Both the position numbers and the translations under genes were made by a program. Below, in pieces: positions 23,901-34,671 of a stretch of 64,000 nt of DNA. Numbering within the stretch: the stretch's first letter is position 1; each line of letters begins with the position of its first letter. The notes under the pieces were generated by a model. That model had not been told where the DNA came from. It worked only from the letters and a program-made list of their open reading frames with translations, and did no database searches. The DNA comes from Phalacrocorax aristotelis (taxonomy: Eukaryota; Chordata; Aves; Suliformes; Phalacrocoracidae), in assembly GCF_949628215.1 (NCBI RefSeq), contig NC_134281.1:14952501-15016500 (forward strand), in the 5' to 3' direction.

Positions 23901-25170
23901 CATGGGTTTAAACTGTAGCCATCACTTTCATAAATACAGCTGATTTTTTTTCCATCTTAAAAAAATATTAGTCTAGACCTTACAGGATTTTCTAATCTTG
24001 TGCTCCCTGGTAATATGCAGCTTTCTGGGCTACCTCGGTAATACGTGTAATAAGCTATGTTATCTGTCTATAGGCACAACCAGTCCAAATAATTATAGTG
24101 GATGAGACTATATCAGAAGAGGCCACCATGCATGCTGAAATCAGGTCCCGCTCCAGTTTTGCATATTTTTCCTTGCAATGTTTCTGTTTGTCTATCTGCC
24201 TTTCAGAACTGTGATCAGAAAAGTCTCAGTCTTCTTCATTCCTATTCTGACTTAAGCTTTGTGAAGCCACAACCTCCTTCCAGCCACGTTGCCTTGCATT
24301 GGCTCCAGTGGTCATTTGACCCTCACTCTTAATACTGGCAAGCTGTTACGTCAACATCCATCAACAGCTACAATTTAGGCTAGGGTCAGGTTGATACTGG
24401 GCTTCTGTCATTGACTGTGATGGCACTTAAACATTCTAGTAGTGCTTGCCTGAAATAGGTCCAGTGCCTGTGACCCTAATCAGGATGCTGGGCTGCATAA
24501 TTATTTGTTTTAAATTGATGCTCTTTTCTTAATTAGGGTCTCCGTCTTAACATTTTTTTCTAACCACAAACTTCAGCAATGCCCAGTGCTGACCAAAAAA
24601 GATGAACTATGCTCATGGTCTAAAGGCAGATTCAAATTAATTTATACCAAGGAACCAGTGTTTCCAAAGTTCCATTGTAATATTCCAACTTGCAGCACAC
24701 ATAATTTAAATTACCAATGTTAGTACTGAAAGCCCAGATTTAGAACACCGTTCATTAAATTGTCATATAAAACTTTGAATTTGCAATTATTTAGTTTGTC
24801 AAGTCTGTGCTTCCAAATAGGAAGCTAGCACACCAGCCAAGTGTTTGTTATAATCTTCCTGGTGTGCGTGGGTACCTCTACATTTTTCCAGTTTTTCAAA
24901 GTTTTGTATTGAAAATACTTCTAAAGCAACAAAACCCAGGACTTCTTAGAGTTGCATGTAAGAAGATTAATGCTCTATTCATAACATTATGTAAAGGAAA
25001 TGTGGCTTCAAAAGTCATCCAGCATTTATATGACTGGATTTAACAAGAGACTTGCACAAAAGTAGTGTAAAATCATTTGCACACACCTTCAGTTTACCTA
25101 ACATGAAATTAAGCTAATTTTAAACAGTTGAGATTAACTCTAAGGGTTAACTAGTAATCACAAAACTAAA

Positions 25171-25204
25171 GCTTTTTAGAAATTTTTAGAAATTTTTAGA
25201 AATT
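25171..25204. repeat. Short tandem repeat, 10-base unit x3
   Basis: The unit AATTTTTAGA occurs three times in a row, with the first copy imperfect at two bases. Confidence 0.9.
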
Positions 25205-27213
25205 GTAAAATATATTTTGTTTTGATTCTTTGGATTGACTTAGTTTCCCTCTCAGTTGTTAGGTTGATGCTATTTGTCCCTTCATATTAAAGGACTTAGT
25301 ATGACATAATTGGATGGGAAATATTTTATTTTCAGAAATACTTTTGAACAATGGTGATTGATCTAAATTACTATCTCGTGTCCTGCTACTCGTGTCATGG
25401 ATTCATCTTGACTCAGAATCATATTCTGATACTTTTATTAGAGCTATTTGGAATATCTCATATATTTATTTGGTAATGGAACAGTAAAAAGACAAAGTAG
25501 TAATGATCATTATGTGAGGGGGAACTGGGGCTGTTCAGCATCTTGGGGGGGTGGGAAGGAGCCTATCTGATCTGTTGCATTACAAAGGAAGTTCATGCTT
25601 TCACAGTAGGCCAACAGGATTGTTAGTAAGGGAGAAGAATCTAGGGCTGTTGAAGAGCCATCAGTTCTAGATCCCTTTGTGTGGGAATTGTCCCTTTACT
25701 TGCCTGACATGAGGAGGAAAGGGTTAGACAGAAAATGTGGAAGACCAGTCTTTCTGTTTTGGGCACCCAAAGATGATATCGGCATGGGCCGGCAGTATGT
25801 TCTTAGACCATATCAGGAGAATCTCAGAAAGTCTGAAGTGCTGCGTTAGCATGGCACAGTATTAGCATTGCAGTTTTGCTTTTTTAGATTGACTAGCAAA
25901 ATAGAAAACTAATCATGTATTTGTTGAGTTTAGAAGAGCAATAAATTGAATGTTTTCTAATATCTGTTTTTGCAAGATGCTGTTTATTAGCAATGAGGTA
26001 AGAGCATGATCAAAAATGCTTAGGGATATACAGGGTTTTGTGTAGCTGTGGTGTAATTGGCAATGACTTTTATATGACCAAGTGTGTTTTATATTTGATC
26101 ATATGAATGTGGTATGGTGATGGTATCGGAGTGATAGAGCAAGTGGTGCATTGCCTGTGCCTTCATTAAAAAATTATAAGAAGAGCAAAAAAGCAGTGAA
26201 ACTATAGATTTTTCAAGTGTGTTTTTATCCACGTTGCAAATCAGTTGGTGTAAAGTCTAGTGCCTTTAGCAAACTGAATATCTATTTGTTGATTCAAACA
26301 GGGCACAAGTGATGCTTTTGATACCAATTTTCAAGCATGGTCATATGGCTTGGGATGTCATAAGGAACTGTATGTGTGGCCTGTAAATGTGATGCCATAT
26401 CTGGATTGGGAGTAAAAAACCATATTTCTTCTTTTTGGATTTACAGTCCAATGTTTTGTTTTTGCTAGCTCCTAAACCAGATTTTCCTCTGCCACTGTGA
26501 TGGCTGGAGAACCCAATGAGTGCAGTCTATTACTCTTTTCCTTAATCTTGTGCAATTTGGAGCAAAAAGGACAGAAAGTAGCTGGTTGTATAAGGTAGCC
26601 TCCTTCACTAAAAGTTATGTTATTAGCCTTGTTATTAATCACTATAAAATTCTGGGAGTTTGCCATTTCTAAACTGCATATGTAAGCATGTGTTTCAAAC
26701 TCATTATCTCATTGTGACCTTTTTAAAAAAATCTGTAACCCTGCACCAAATTAATTGTTATACCTTATTTTCCTCTAATCCTTTATTGCACTTTTAACAC
26801 TGAATTTTTAATTTATGAGTCCATATCGTTTTCCTAATTCTAAGGTGTCCACAATTTATAGATTCCGGGGCAGTCTTTTGTCCATGTATAACCAAATTAA
26901 GCTGTATATATTAAATGAAAATTAATATATATCTTTTAATGATAGGTGTCACATTCTTCTAATGTTTAGAATGATATTGTATCCATCAGTTACACTCCAG
27001 AATATCTTGGGATTCAATTTTTCTGAATGATGCCACAGTAAGGAAATTAAGACAACAGCAGATCAAATATCCTGCATTAAAGATTCTTGGCTATATATTA
27101 GCTGAATCTTAAACACTTTGCTTTTTCATATTAAATCAGACTTTAAATTCATAAATCTTGAAACAGTGGTAACACACTGTAGTTGAAATGCCTATAAAAA
27201 TGCTGGGCTGCTT

Positions 27214-27230
27214 TTGCCCTCTTGTGGCTA
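27214..27230 (-). promoter_or_regulatory. Candidate CTCF site
   Basis: TTGCCCTCTTGTGGCTA fits the reverse CTCF consensus GCGCCCTCTGGTGGC/T-like core with one or two mismatches. Motif only. Confidence 0.4.
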
Positions 27231-27381
27231 GATATTATAATTACAGTCCTACCCGCCCTTAAATTATTTTTGGGTAAAATCTGCAGTGAGGAGTCAGACT
27301 GTTAATTAGTTAACTACTTACTTAACTGTACAAAATCTGTGACCAAATTTATATTGTACGTGCATATAAATGCTTGACATT

Positions 27382-27464
27382 GGGCCTGATTTTCAAAAGT
27401 TCTGAATAGTCAGTATTGAACTGAACTTAGTGAAAGTTGTTGGGTGCTTCATTTTTTGATAGCC
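27382..27464. repeat. Imperfect inverted repeat, likely ancient amniote MITE-like relic
   Basis: The left arm 'gggcctgattttcaaaagtt' and right arm 'gttgggtgcttcattttttg' plus 'atagcc' are decayed reverse complements of each other. The text resembles a palindromic element (GGGCCTGATTTTCA, then CATTGACTTCAATGGG in the centre) that I know as common in turtle, crocodile and bird DNA. Family name not assigned. Confidence 0.5.
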
Positions 27465-30400
27465 TGAACTATTAATAATTAGCTATTACCTTAGGATTTC
27501 AGTTTTGGGCAGCCAACCTTTTAAAATCTTGCCTCTAAATTAATTTAGGCTGATTTCGTGAGTACATGTTTATAAGACTGCTTAACATAATCAATTTTTA
27601 GTAGCAGAATCTTTTTACATTCCAGAAAGCATTTGACAAAGTGGCCAGTAATTCTAAAAAACCCCATCCCTTAGAGTGTAAAACTTAGAATTACTTCTGG
27701 TACAATATCTGCTAATACAATTCTTCTGTGATAGTAAACACAATGTTGACAATGCAAAGGTTTGCCATGCAGAAACACTGATTACCACCAGACTTTTCAT
27801 TTGTCATTGTTTTATCACATTAGAAGGATAAGAACTGACTTTGTGCTGTTTAAATAATGTACATTTCTTAACAGTTTGTCTTGCATTTCAAAATGTTCAA
27901 TCAGGGTAAAGTATTAAACACTGTGATAGTATCCACTTCCATTTCTTTCTTGAATCAAGTATTTGTAAGTTACCAGATAGATACTTGGATATGAGGCATA
28001 CAGCGAAATGCAATTCTCTCACTTTAGAGTTGGAACAGCATCTTATTCTATGCTACGGGATGTGGCTGTCTGACAATATAACTGCAAATTGCTTTAATTC
28101 ATTTTGACAGAGAAAGGAAGTCGTAGGGAAGCATTCTAACAAGGCATCAGCATTGCCCTTAGAATGCAGTTGGCTGTGGCTAGATATTTTTGTGAACCTA
28201 AGTTACGTGGAAAACTTCCTTTTCTTGTAGCAGTTGTTCAAATGAGAAAACTGATCCAATCTTTCACTTCTTTCCTCTGTGAACATATGGTCCTGGGCAA
28301 TAAGTTCTATCACAAATTACAATTTAGTAGGAGTGGGGTTTTCAGTGATTGTTACTATTATCATCTAACTAGAAACAAATAATAATTATCTGTTGTAACT
28401 TATGTTAATAGGCATTAACTTTCTATGTAAGTATTAACAAATTTTGTTCATTGTGTTTGATTAGTCTATTATTATCTGCATATTTATCTTACTCTTTCAA
28501 AAAATAAGCAGCTAACTCAGTCCTGATATCCAACTGCTTCAAATTTTTGTTTTAAAAGATTGCGCCATACTGTAAATAAAAAGGACCTTGAGTTTGTTTG
28601 AGAGGTAGGGCTGCCAGCAACAATTGCCATTCCTAACAGGACCCTTCCTCTTTTTTAAGCCCAGTCTTGTAGAATTGCTGTGGACTCTTTTGTAAATTTG
28701 CTATAAAATGTTTTAAAATCTCCTCTGAAATATTGTTATGTATCTGTTATGTAAACAAAGATTGCAATTTCCAAAGGCTTCCAGCCTTCCTGTTTTATTT
28801 GTGTATTTCCCTTAGTGGGAGTGGAATGAGGGGCTATTGACAAAGTGCTTTCCAATCTTCTTGTAATGGTGACACAATAGTAAGATTATTTTTTTTTAAT
28901 TCTTCTGGCCTGTTGTTCTGAAACGTATCTGTTAGTGGTGTCTCTATGCATTTGAATTACAAAAAACTTCCAAAACATTTTCTTTAGCCTTAATTGCCCT
29001 TAGCTTTTCAGTCTCAAATAACGAATGATGTCATCCTGAAGCGCTTGAGCAAATAGCTCTCCTTCAGGTAAATGGGAAAGGGTTTAAGGCAGGTTATGCT
29101 CAGTGAGGGGTCCCTTAGCGTGCTAGGATTAATTTTGAAGACATTGCCGCAAGATGCTGTTGAATTTCAGAATAGACTGTTAAATCAGGTTAGGTTTGTT
29201 CCCCTCCTCCCCCACCATGTTTACCTGCAGAAGGAAAATGACAAGCTGTCTGGATGGAAGGTTTTGTGCTGTAATAAGAAAGGGTTAAGATTAGAAGGAA
29301 AACTGAGAAACTTTTGTAAAAATGTGACTTTATTACCACTTCTAGTGTTTATACAAACTGCATTGTGGGGATCTTTATTTGCATTTTTAATAGTTGATTG
29401 ATGCCTATATTGCAGAAAAATATTATTTTAAAATCAAACATCAATGATTATTCAATTATTGCTAAAGAATAAAACATGCATAACTTTCGGGATACAGTTG
29501 TTGGTTTGGAATATTTCTAGCTCAGCAGAATTTTCATTGAAAAATTACTCTTCCATGCCATTTTTAATTTTCTTTGCATCACAAATCTACTTTTCTCTAA
29601 ACATGCAGTTTCATATTACACTTAATCCAGTGTAACAGAAGACTGCTGCTGAAAGATGTGGTCCTGCCCTGCTCCCTCTTTTCTCAGAAATGACATGGGG
29701 CCACAGAGTCAATTCAGCATGCTTTTGGAGCAGGGAGATATGTATTTGGTGGCACATCAGTAAGTTGAATCATCTCTCATATTTATATGAATAAACAGAT
29801 GAAAAACTAAACAGAAATACCAAGAGTTACCATTTGACTGCAAATGTTCTCTGCCAGCAGAACAAGCTGGCCTGTATACAATACAGAGAACTGTGAGGAC
29901 TGGGGAATAGTAATATTATATGAAGATTTGCATCCGTGGTTCACTGATAAATTGTTATTTTTGATGGTGATCAGAGGTAATTTTCATTTAATGACCGTTT
30001 GGTTTATTTCAGATGGTTCCTTTTCACTGTAACTTACCCTTACATCGGATGCTGACTTGAGCCTTTAGGAATATAGGACTGAAACTTCCTTGGTCATTAA
30101 GTGCAATTTCCTGTAGAAGACACTAAGTCATCCAGAAAGGTCACAACACCTTTCACACTCTAATCTCTCAACTCTACAAGCCTCCAAATGCACCCAAATA
30201 CCTGAAGGCAGACTTGAGATTTTTGAGAAAAAAGCTCAAACCTGACAGTGTGACATAACAAGTGAGCAGGAAAGAAATATTACTGCCTGTACGCTACAAA
30301 GGATTCTGTAAGGTCTAGCTTATTCAGCATTAAGGACTGGATGCTCAATTTCAAGGACTTGTTGCAAGGCATCTGGATATAGGGGTGGTGGCTGCCAGTG

Positions 30401-30720
30401 TCGAAGCAGAATTCATGCATCTAATTCCACTTTCAAGCCCCATCTGGACACAGCAGCAGCTAATCTAGAAGTGCCAATAAATGTTTGGACACAGCAGGAA
30501 GCAGTTGGCTGCCAGGACAGCATGCTGTGCCCTTTGCCATTCGTAAGATACGAGCAGCCAGTTGGATGGAATTGTTTTGGAGGCTGTATCTGGGCTCCAC
30601 GGCCCACAGTATTTTAAGCACCCACTGGTAATGTCTGGATGACCTTAGGAAGTAGAGTGTGTGTCTGTAGAAAGAAGCAAATTACAAACAAAAAACACTA
30701 CACCCAGGGGTCTTTCCTGT

Positions 30721-30737
30721 CTTACTAGGGGGCAGAG
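30721..30737 (+). promoter_or_regulatory. Candidate CTCF site
   Basis: CTTACTAGGGGGCAGAG is close to CCACTAGGGGGCAGCG, the forward CTCF core. Motif only. Confidence 0.4.
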
Positions 30738-30744
30738 TCTTTCC

Positions 30745-30865
30745 TGACTCCAAATCTAATTACTGGTTTAGCCCTGAGCATGTGTGCAAGACATAAAAGC
30801 AGGCATCTTTATGACTCTGTGCTTAAGTTTCCCCGTCTATAAAATGGGAAAAGCAATACAGATTT
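30745..30865 (+). mobile_element. MIR-like ancient SINE fragment
   Basis: 'gactctgtgcttaagtttcc' followed by 'ccgtctataaaatgggaaaa' matches the MIR core region (CTCTGTGCCTCAGTTTCC..ATCTGTAAAATGGG) with scattered changes, and the preceding 'gtgcaagacataaaagc' fits the GGGCAAGTCACTTAACC stretch. MIR elements predate the split of mammals and birds. Boundaries uncertain. Confidence 0.65.
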
Positions 30866-33800
30866 TCCTTTCAGAATGCAGTGTTTTTCATGAATTCTTT
30901 GCAAATTTCTCAAGGCCTAGTAATTTTAAAGTTGCCTTGAACAAGATAATTATTCATAATAATTGATAGATTTTATTCAAATTTCAGTTTTATGGCCTGG
31001 AGTCACTGTCCTATCAGTTGATAATCTTTCACTTGAGCTTAGCCAGATCTTTTGCAACTATGGCATGGTATAATATGGAAGATTTTATTTCTAGGACCCT
31101 TGACACTGGTGGGAATGTTCATGTCCTTGCTGAGGGTGTCCACATCGATTTCACACTTTCTAATTTTGTTCTTAAGGTTTAATACTGGAAGGTCTTCCTC
31201 CTTTTTATGCTAGGTGTTCATTCCATAGGTAAACCATACCTGTGTAAGTGGGACACTCCAGTATAGTGGTTATTATCAAAAGATCTGGGGTTTTTGCCTT
31301 CTAGTATCCACCAGATGAAGTTCCAGAAGACTCTTGCATTGTGGATTTTCTGCTCTGGCATTATATTTATGCTTTTATGGGAAGTGAGATGATAATTTAT
31401 GATTCCAGACCTGTAAGAGGTTTCTGAGATGTGACCGATCTTTTAGCATATTGTCTGCTTGGTTCATTTCCTAACAGTGGGTGGTGGATATCTGCAACAG
31501 AAGTGTGATACTGCAATAGTCATGATTGTCTGAGTCAGCTGAGTACTTCTACAAGCACGATGCATGCCTTCTGGCCCAAAGTGAGCTTTTTTATAACTCC
31601 TTTTGCAAAGTCAGTCTCTCTTGGGAGATTTTGGTGCTAGAAACATGAAGTATGGACGGAGCATACAACTTCCAAGTCTAAGAAGGAATTTTTGCTGAGC
31701 GATAGAAAAATTCAGGAGGGAATTTTTAACCGTGTTGTCAGAACTTTTTACTACATAAGTTTTCATGGTTTTATAGAAACTGCTGCGTTCTCACTGTTGC
31801 CTCCATCTGGGAACAGCTGCTCAGAAAGGGGAAGAAAAAACAAATATGTTTGTTAGCTTTAAGCAAGACAGTGGAGTGGCAACCAAAACCAGCTGTAGAA
31901 TGCATGATATTGATACCCATGACTTCTGGATATTTTGCGTTCTACACTATTTGAAAACAAGAGACTGTTGTAAGAAGGACAAAAGAGCCTACAGAAAAGC
32001 AGAGTCCCCACAGCCACTTTTGCCCTTACATCAGCTAGCAGCATTTTGGAGAATCTAGCTAAAAATATTAACTGCTGTCATTTGATTCCCACCTCTCCCC
32101 TACCCATTTCCACAAAAGATTTCAGTGGCAGTTATTGTCAGTGCATACAAAGCAATACAATACTTCTGTATTCAGTCAGTTCATTCCCGTTAGCAAGTTG
32201 GACATGGTGGCTGTATGGAGATAATTTTTTTCAGATGTGTCATTTTGTTTTTAGCTTAAGCTGAGCTATTGGGAAGAGGGCATCAACGCTGATTTTGTCA
32301 GATGGCATCTTTGCTTTGTGCCAATAAGTCTGAGGTCTTAGTAAATATGACTGATGATTTTGCTGCTTTCTGGGTACCAGTGGTAGCTGAGGGTTCTTCA
32401 GCTATGCTGCTACCTAGGAGATGTCACTATTCATTCTGTATCTTGGTTTATATTAAAATTATTGTAGGTTAATTCATCAATAGCACGAATAATACTGATT
32501 TTCCCTCTTCATTCTCACTTAAATATTTCAGCTTCTCCAGCAGTCTAGAACTCTATTAACACAAAATGTCAAACAGATTTCCCCATAGTTTAGAAGGAGA
32601 TGTGTTCAACAGGGGGAGTCATTGCTTGTTGGTTATGGGCAGCAGAGGCATTGTTGTCCTGTAAATAAATGTCCATATGTCTTCCTTTCATTAGCCATGA
32701 TACTGGGTTGCTTTATGTCCTTTGTAATGTATTAAAACATAAAAGGACTAGTTATTTACAGTTTTTATACAGCCCGACTTGATGTAAAAAAAAAAAGCTT
32801 ATGTAGTTTTCAAGCCTGCTTTGTCACTTCTGAGTAAAGCAAGAATACCCAGATAGAAGGGCATGGTGTACAGTGAAAAAACATGCTAAACTCTAATTCT
32901 GGTCTGGGATATACTTGACCTTAGAAAAAAAATCTCATCATAAAATCAGTGAAATTCAGCCTGTAGAATGAGTAGCGTTAATATTCCCTTTCTCAGAATT
33001 CCAGCCTGCAGGGGAAATGGAGATCAAAAGTAAGCATCATTAGTTCCCAGAGCCCTAAAAAGACTATGGCCTTATCTCCAATTTGTGCTAAATATGTTCA
33101 ATGGCAAGAATTTAATTTCTGTTCTCGTCACAGCAAACAGCTTTGACCATCCTGAAGTCACAAACCTGTTTTCAAAGGTAACTGTGAGTGCAAGAACTGT
33201 GTTTCATCAACTTAAACAAACGCTTTGAGAGAGTTTTATTGTTTGGTTTTTTTTTTGCCAATAGTCACAAAGGATCAAAAACCCTACGATAGGTGTAAAA
33301 CCAGCACTAGTTTAAAAATTACTGACGGGTCATGTTTCCTTTCAGCTGATTGGCTTATTGGTGCTTTTGCATACTATTTTAATCCAAACCATAATGTCTT
33401 TTATAATGCTGATGGGCTTGTCTATTCCATTAGGATTATGTTTTTGGCTAACATTAATCATGGCAACAGAAAGTGCTAAAATGAAAATCTTCAAAAATAA
33501 TTGGAGTTAAGTGATGTGTAAAAGTGGTGTACGACGAGTCCTTCAACTGCCTGATCTAAAACTGTCTCCTCAGAGTAGTCCTAAAGTCAGTCAGACCTAA
33601 TGGCCCCCCGAGGTCCCTTGAGCTAAACTACACTGGGGTCCTGTGCTTTGGAGGAGCCTTGGGCTTTGATGTCTCTTCAATGATTTTGAGAACTTCAGGC
33701 AAGGGGTTTGTAATTGATATGATTCACTGATGTATCAGAGCAGCTTGCATTTGAAATTTATTAGGAAGGTTATTTATTTTCTTTTAAAGAAAAATGTTTT

Positions 33801-34455
33801 GTCAAAGCATGTAATACCGAAATTAACTGTAGAGACTCCAACTGAAAAAGCTGAAACATTTATTGCTACGTACAACTTGTATTGTGTTTTCTGCAACTGA
33901 AATTCTACGATAGTATATTCCTCCAGCTTGTCTTAGTATTTCATGAATTCCTTTTAATTGCTAAAGACCTGGGATTAATTTTTGGCCCGCGGCCCTCATC
34001 TTGCAAAGTACAAAGACTGCACCGCGATGGTTTCACGACGACCGCTCCCGTGGCACCCATCCTTCCTTGCTTGCGGGGAAAAACCAGAAGCCCACATCCC
34101 CGGGTTACGGCGAAGAACGCCAGCCCCGCGGGGCAGCCAGCGGCGCAGCGCTGCGGTAGCGCAGCACGGAGGGGAGATGGGGCCGCGCCAGCGGGCAGTA
34201 GCTGAGCCCCGTTATTCCAAGGAGAGCAGCACCGAGCGGCCCCTCTCCCCGCGGACGGGGGCGGCCCCGCCTCCCCAGTGCCCCCGGGTGGCAGAGGGTG
34301 TCCTGCTGATCGCCACCGTCGCCGCCCACCGAGGCCGCGGGTTCCCCCCGCCCGCGGCAGGGCCAGCGGCGCCGCCGGCGGGGCGGGGGCGAGCGGCGGG
34401 GGCGCGCCCGGGCCCGGCGAGGAGGAGCCCCTCCGCCCCCGGGCGGGCGGCGCGC

Positions 34456-34671
34456 ATGCGGACAGCGGCGGCGGCAGCAGCCCTCCTCCGCCCCCGCCGC
34501 CGGGCCGCCTCCGCTCGCCGGGCTCGCTGCGGACCATGGCTCCGGGGCTGCAGCTCGGCTCTTTCCTCTTCGCGCTCGTCGCCTGTTTCGGTTGTCAGCG
34601 GCTCGCAGGGGCCGCTGGAGGAGCCAGCGGCAGGAGGGGCTCGGCGGGCGATGCTTGCGGCGGGAGGGTGA
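34456..34671 (+). other. Upstream ORF overlapping the IL17RD start
   Basis: An ATG 80 bases before the IL17RD ATG opens a 71-codon frame in another register that ends after the exon 1 donor in genomic sequence. In spliced mRNA it would continue into exon 2. It matters only if transcription starts upstream of 34456. Context CGCGCATGC is weak (C at -3, C at +4). Confidence 0.4.
34536..34667 (+). CDS. IL17RD: IL17RD coding exon 1 (signal peptide)
   Basis: 132 bases, 44 residues. The ATG sits in a good Kozak context, GGACCATGG. A hydrophobic segment [14 protein letters not shown] forms the signal peptide core, followed by a small, Gly/Ala/Arg-rich stretch. The donor is GGAGG|GTGAGT. The frame stays open upstream to an in-frame ATG at 34278, but match to known IL17RD starts at 34536. 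Confidence 0.94.

Larger units (their letters stand above)
20990..33980. other. Intergenic region between HESX1 and IL17RD
   Basis: About 13 kb of AT-rich sequence with no exon I can support. It holds a 10-base tandem repeat (25171-25204), an imperfect inverted repeat relic (27382-27464), two CTCF-like motifs and a MIR-like SINE fragment (30745-30865). Short open frames here are at chance length. Confidence 0.7.

Noticed and set aside
29072-29401. 109-codon plus-strand open frame between HESX1 and IL17RD
   Set aside because: No domain or splice context supports it; chance length for this region.
34278-34535. 86-codon in-frame N-terminal extension of IL17RD
   Set aside because: The Arg/Pro/Gly-rich sequence would bury the signal peptide, and known IL17RD proteins start at the MAPxLQL site.
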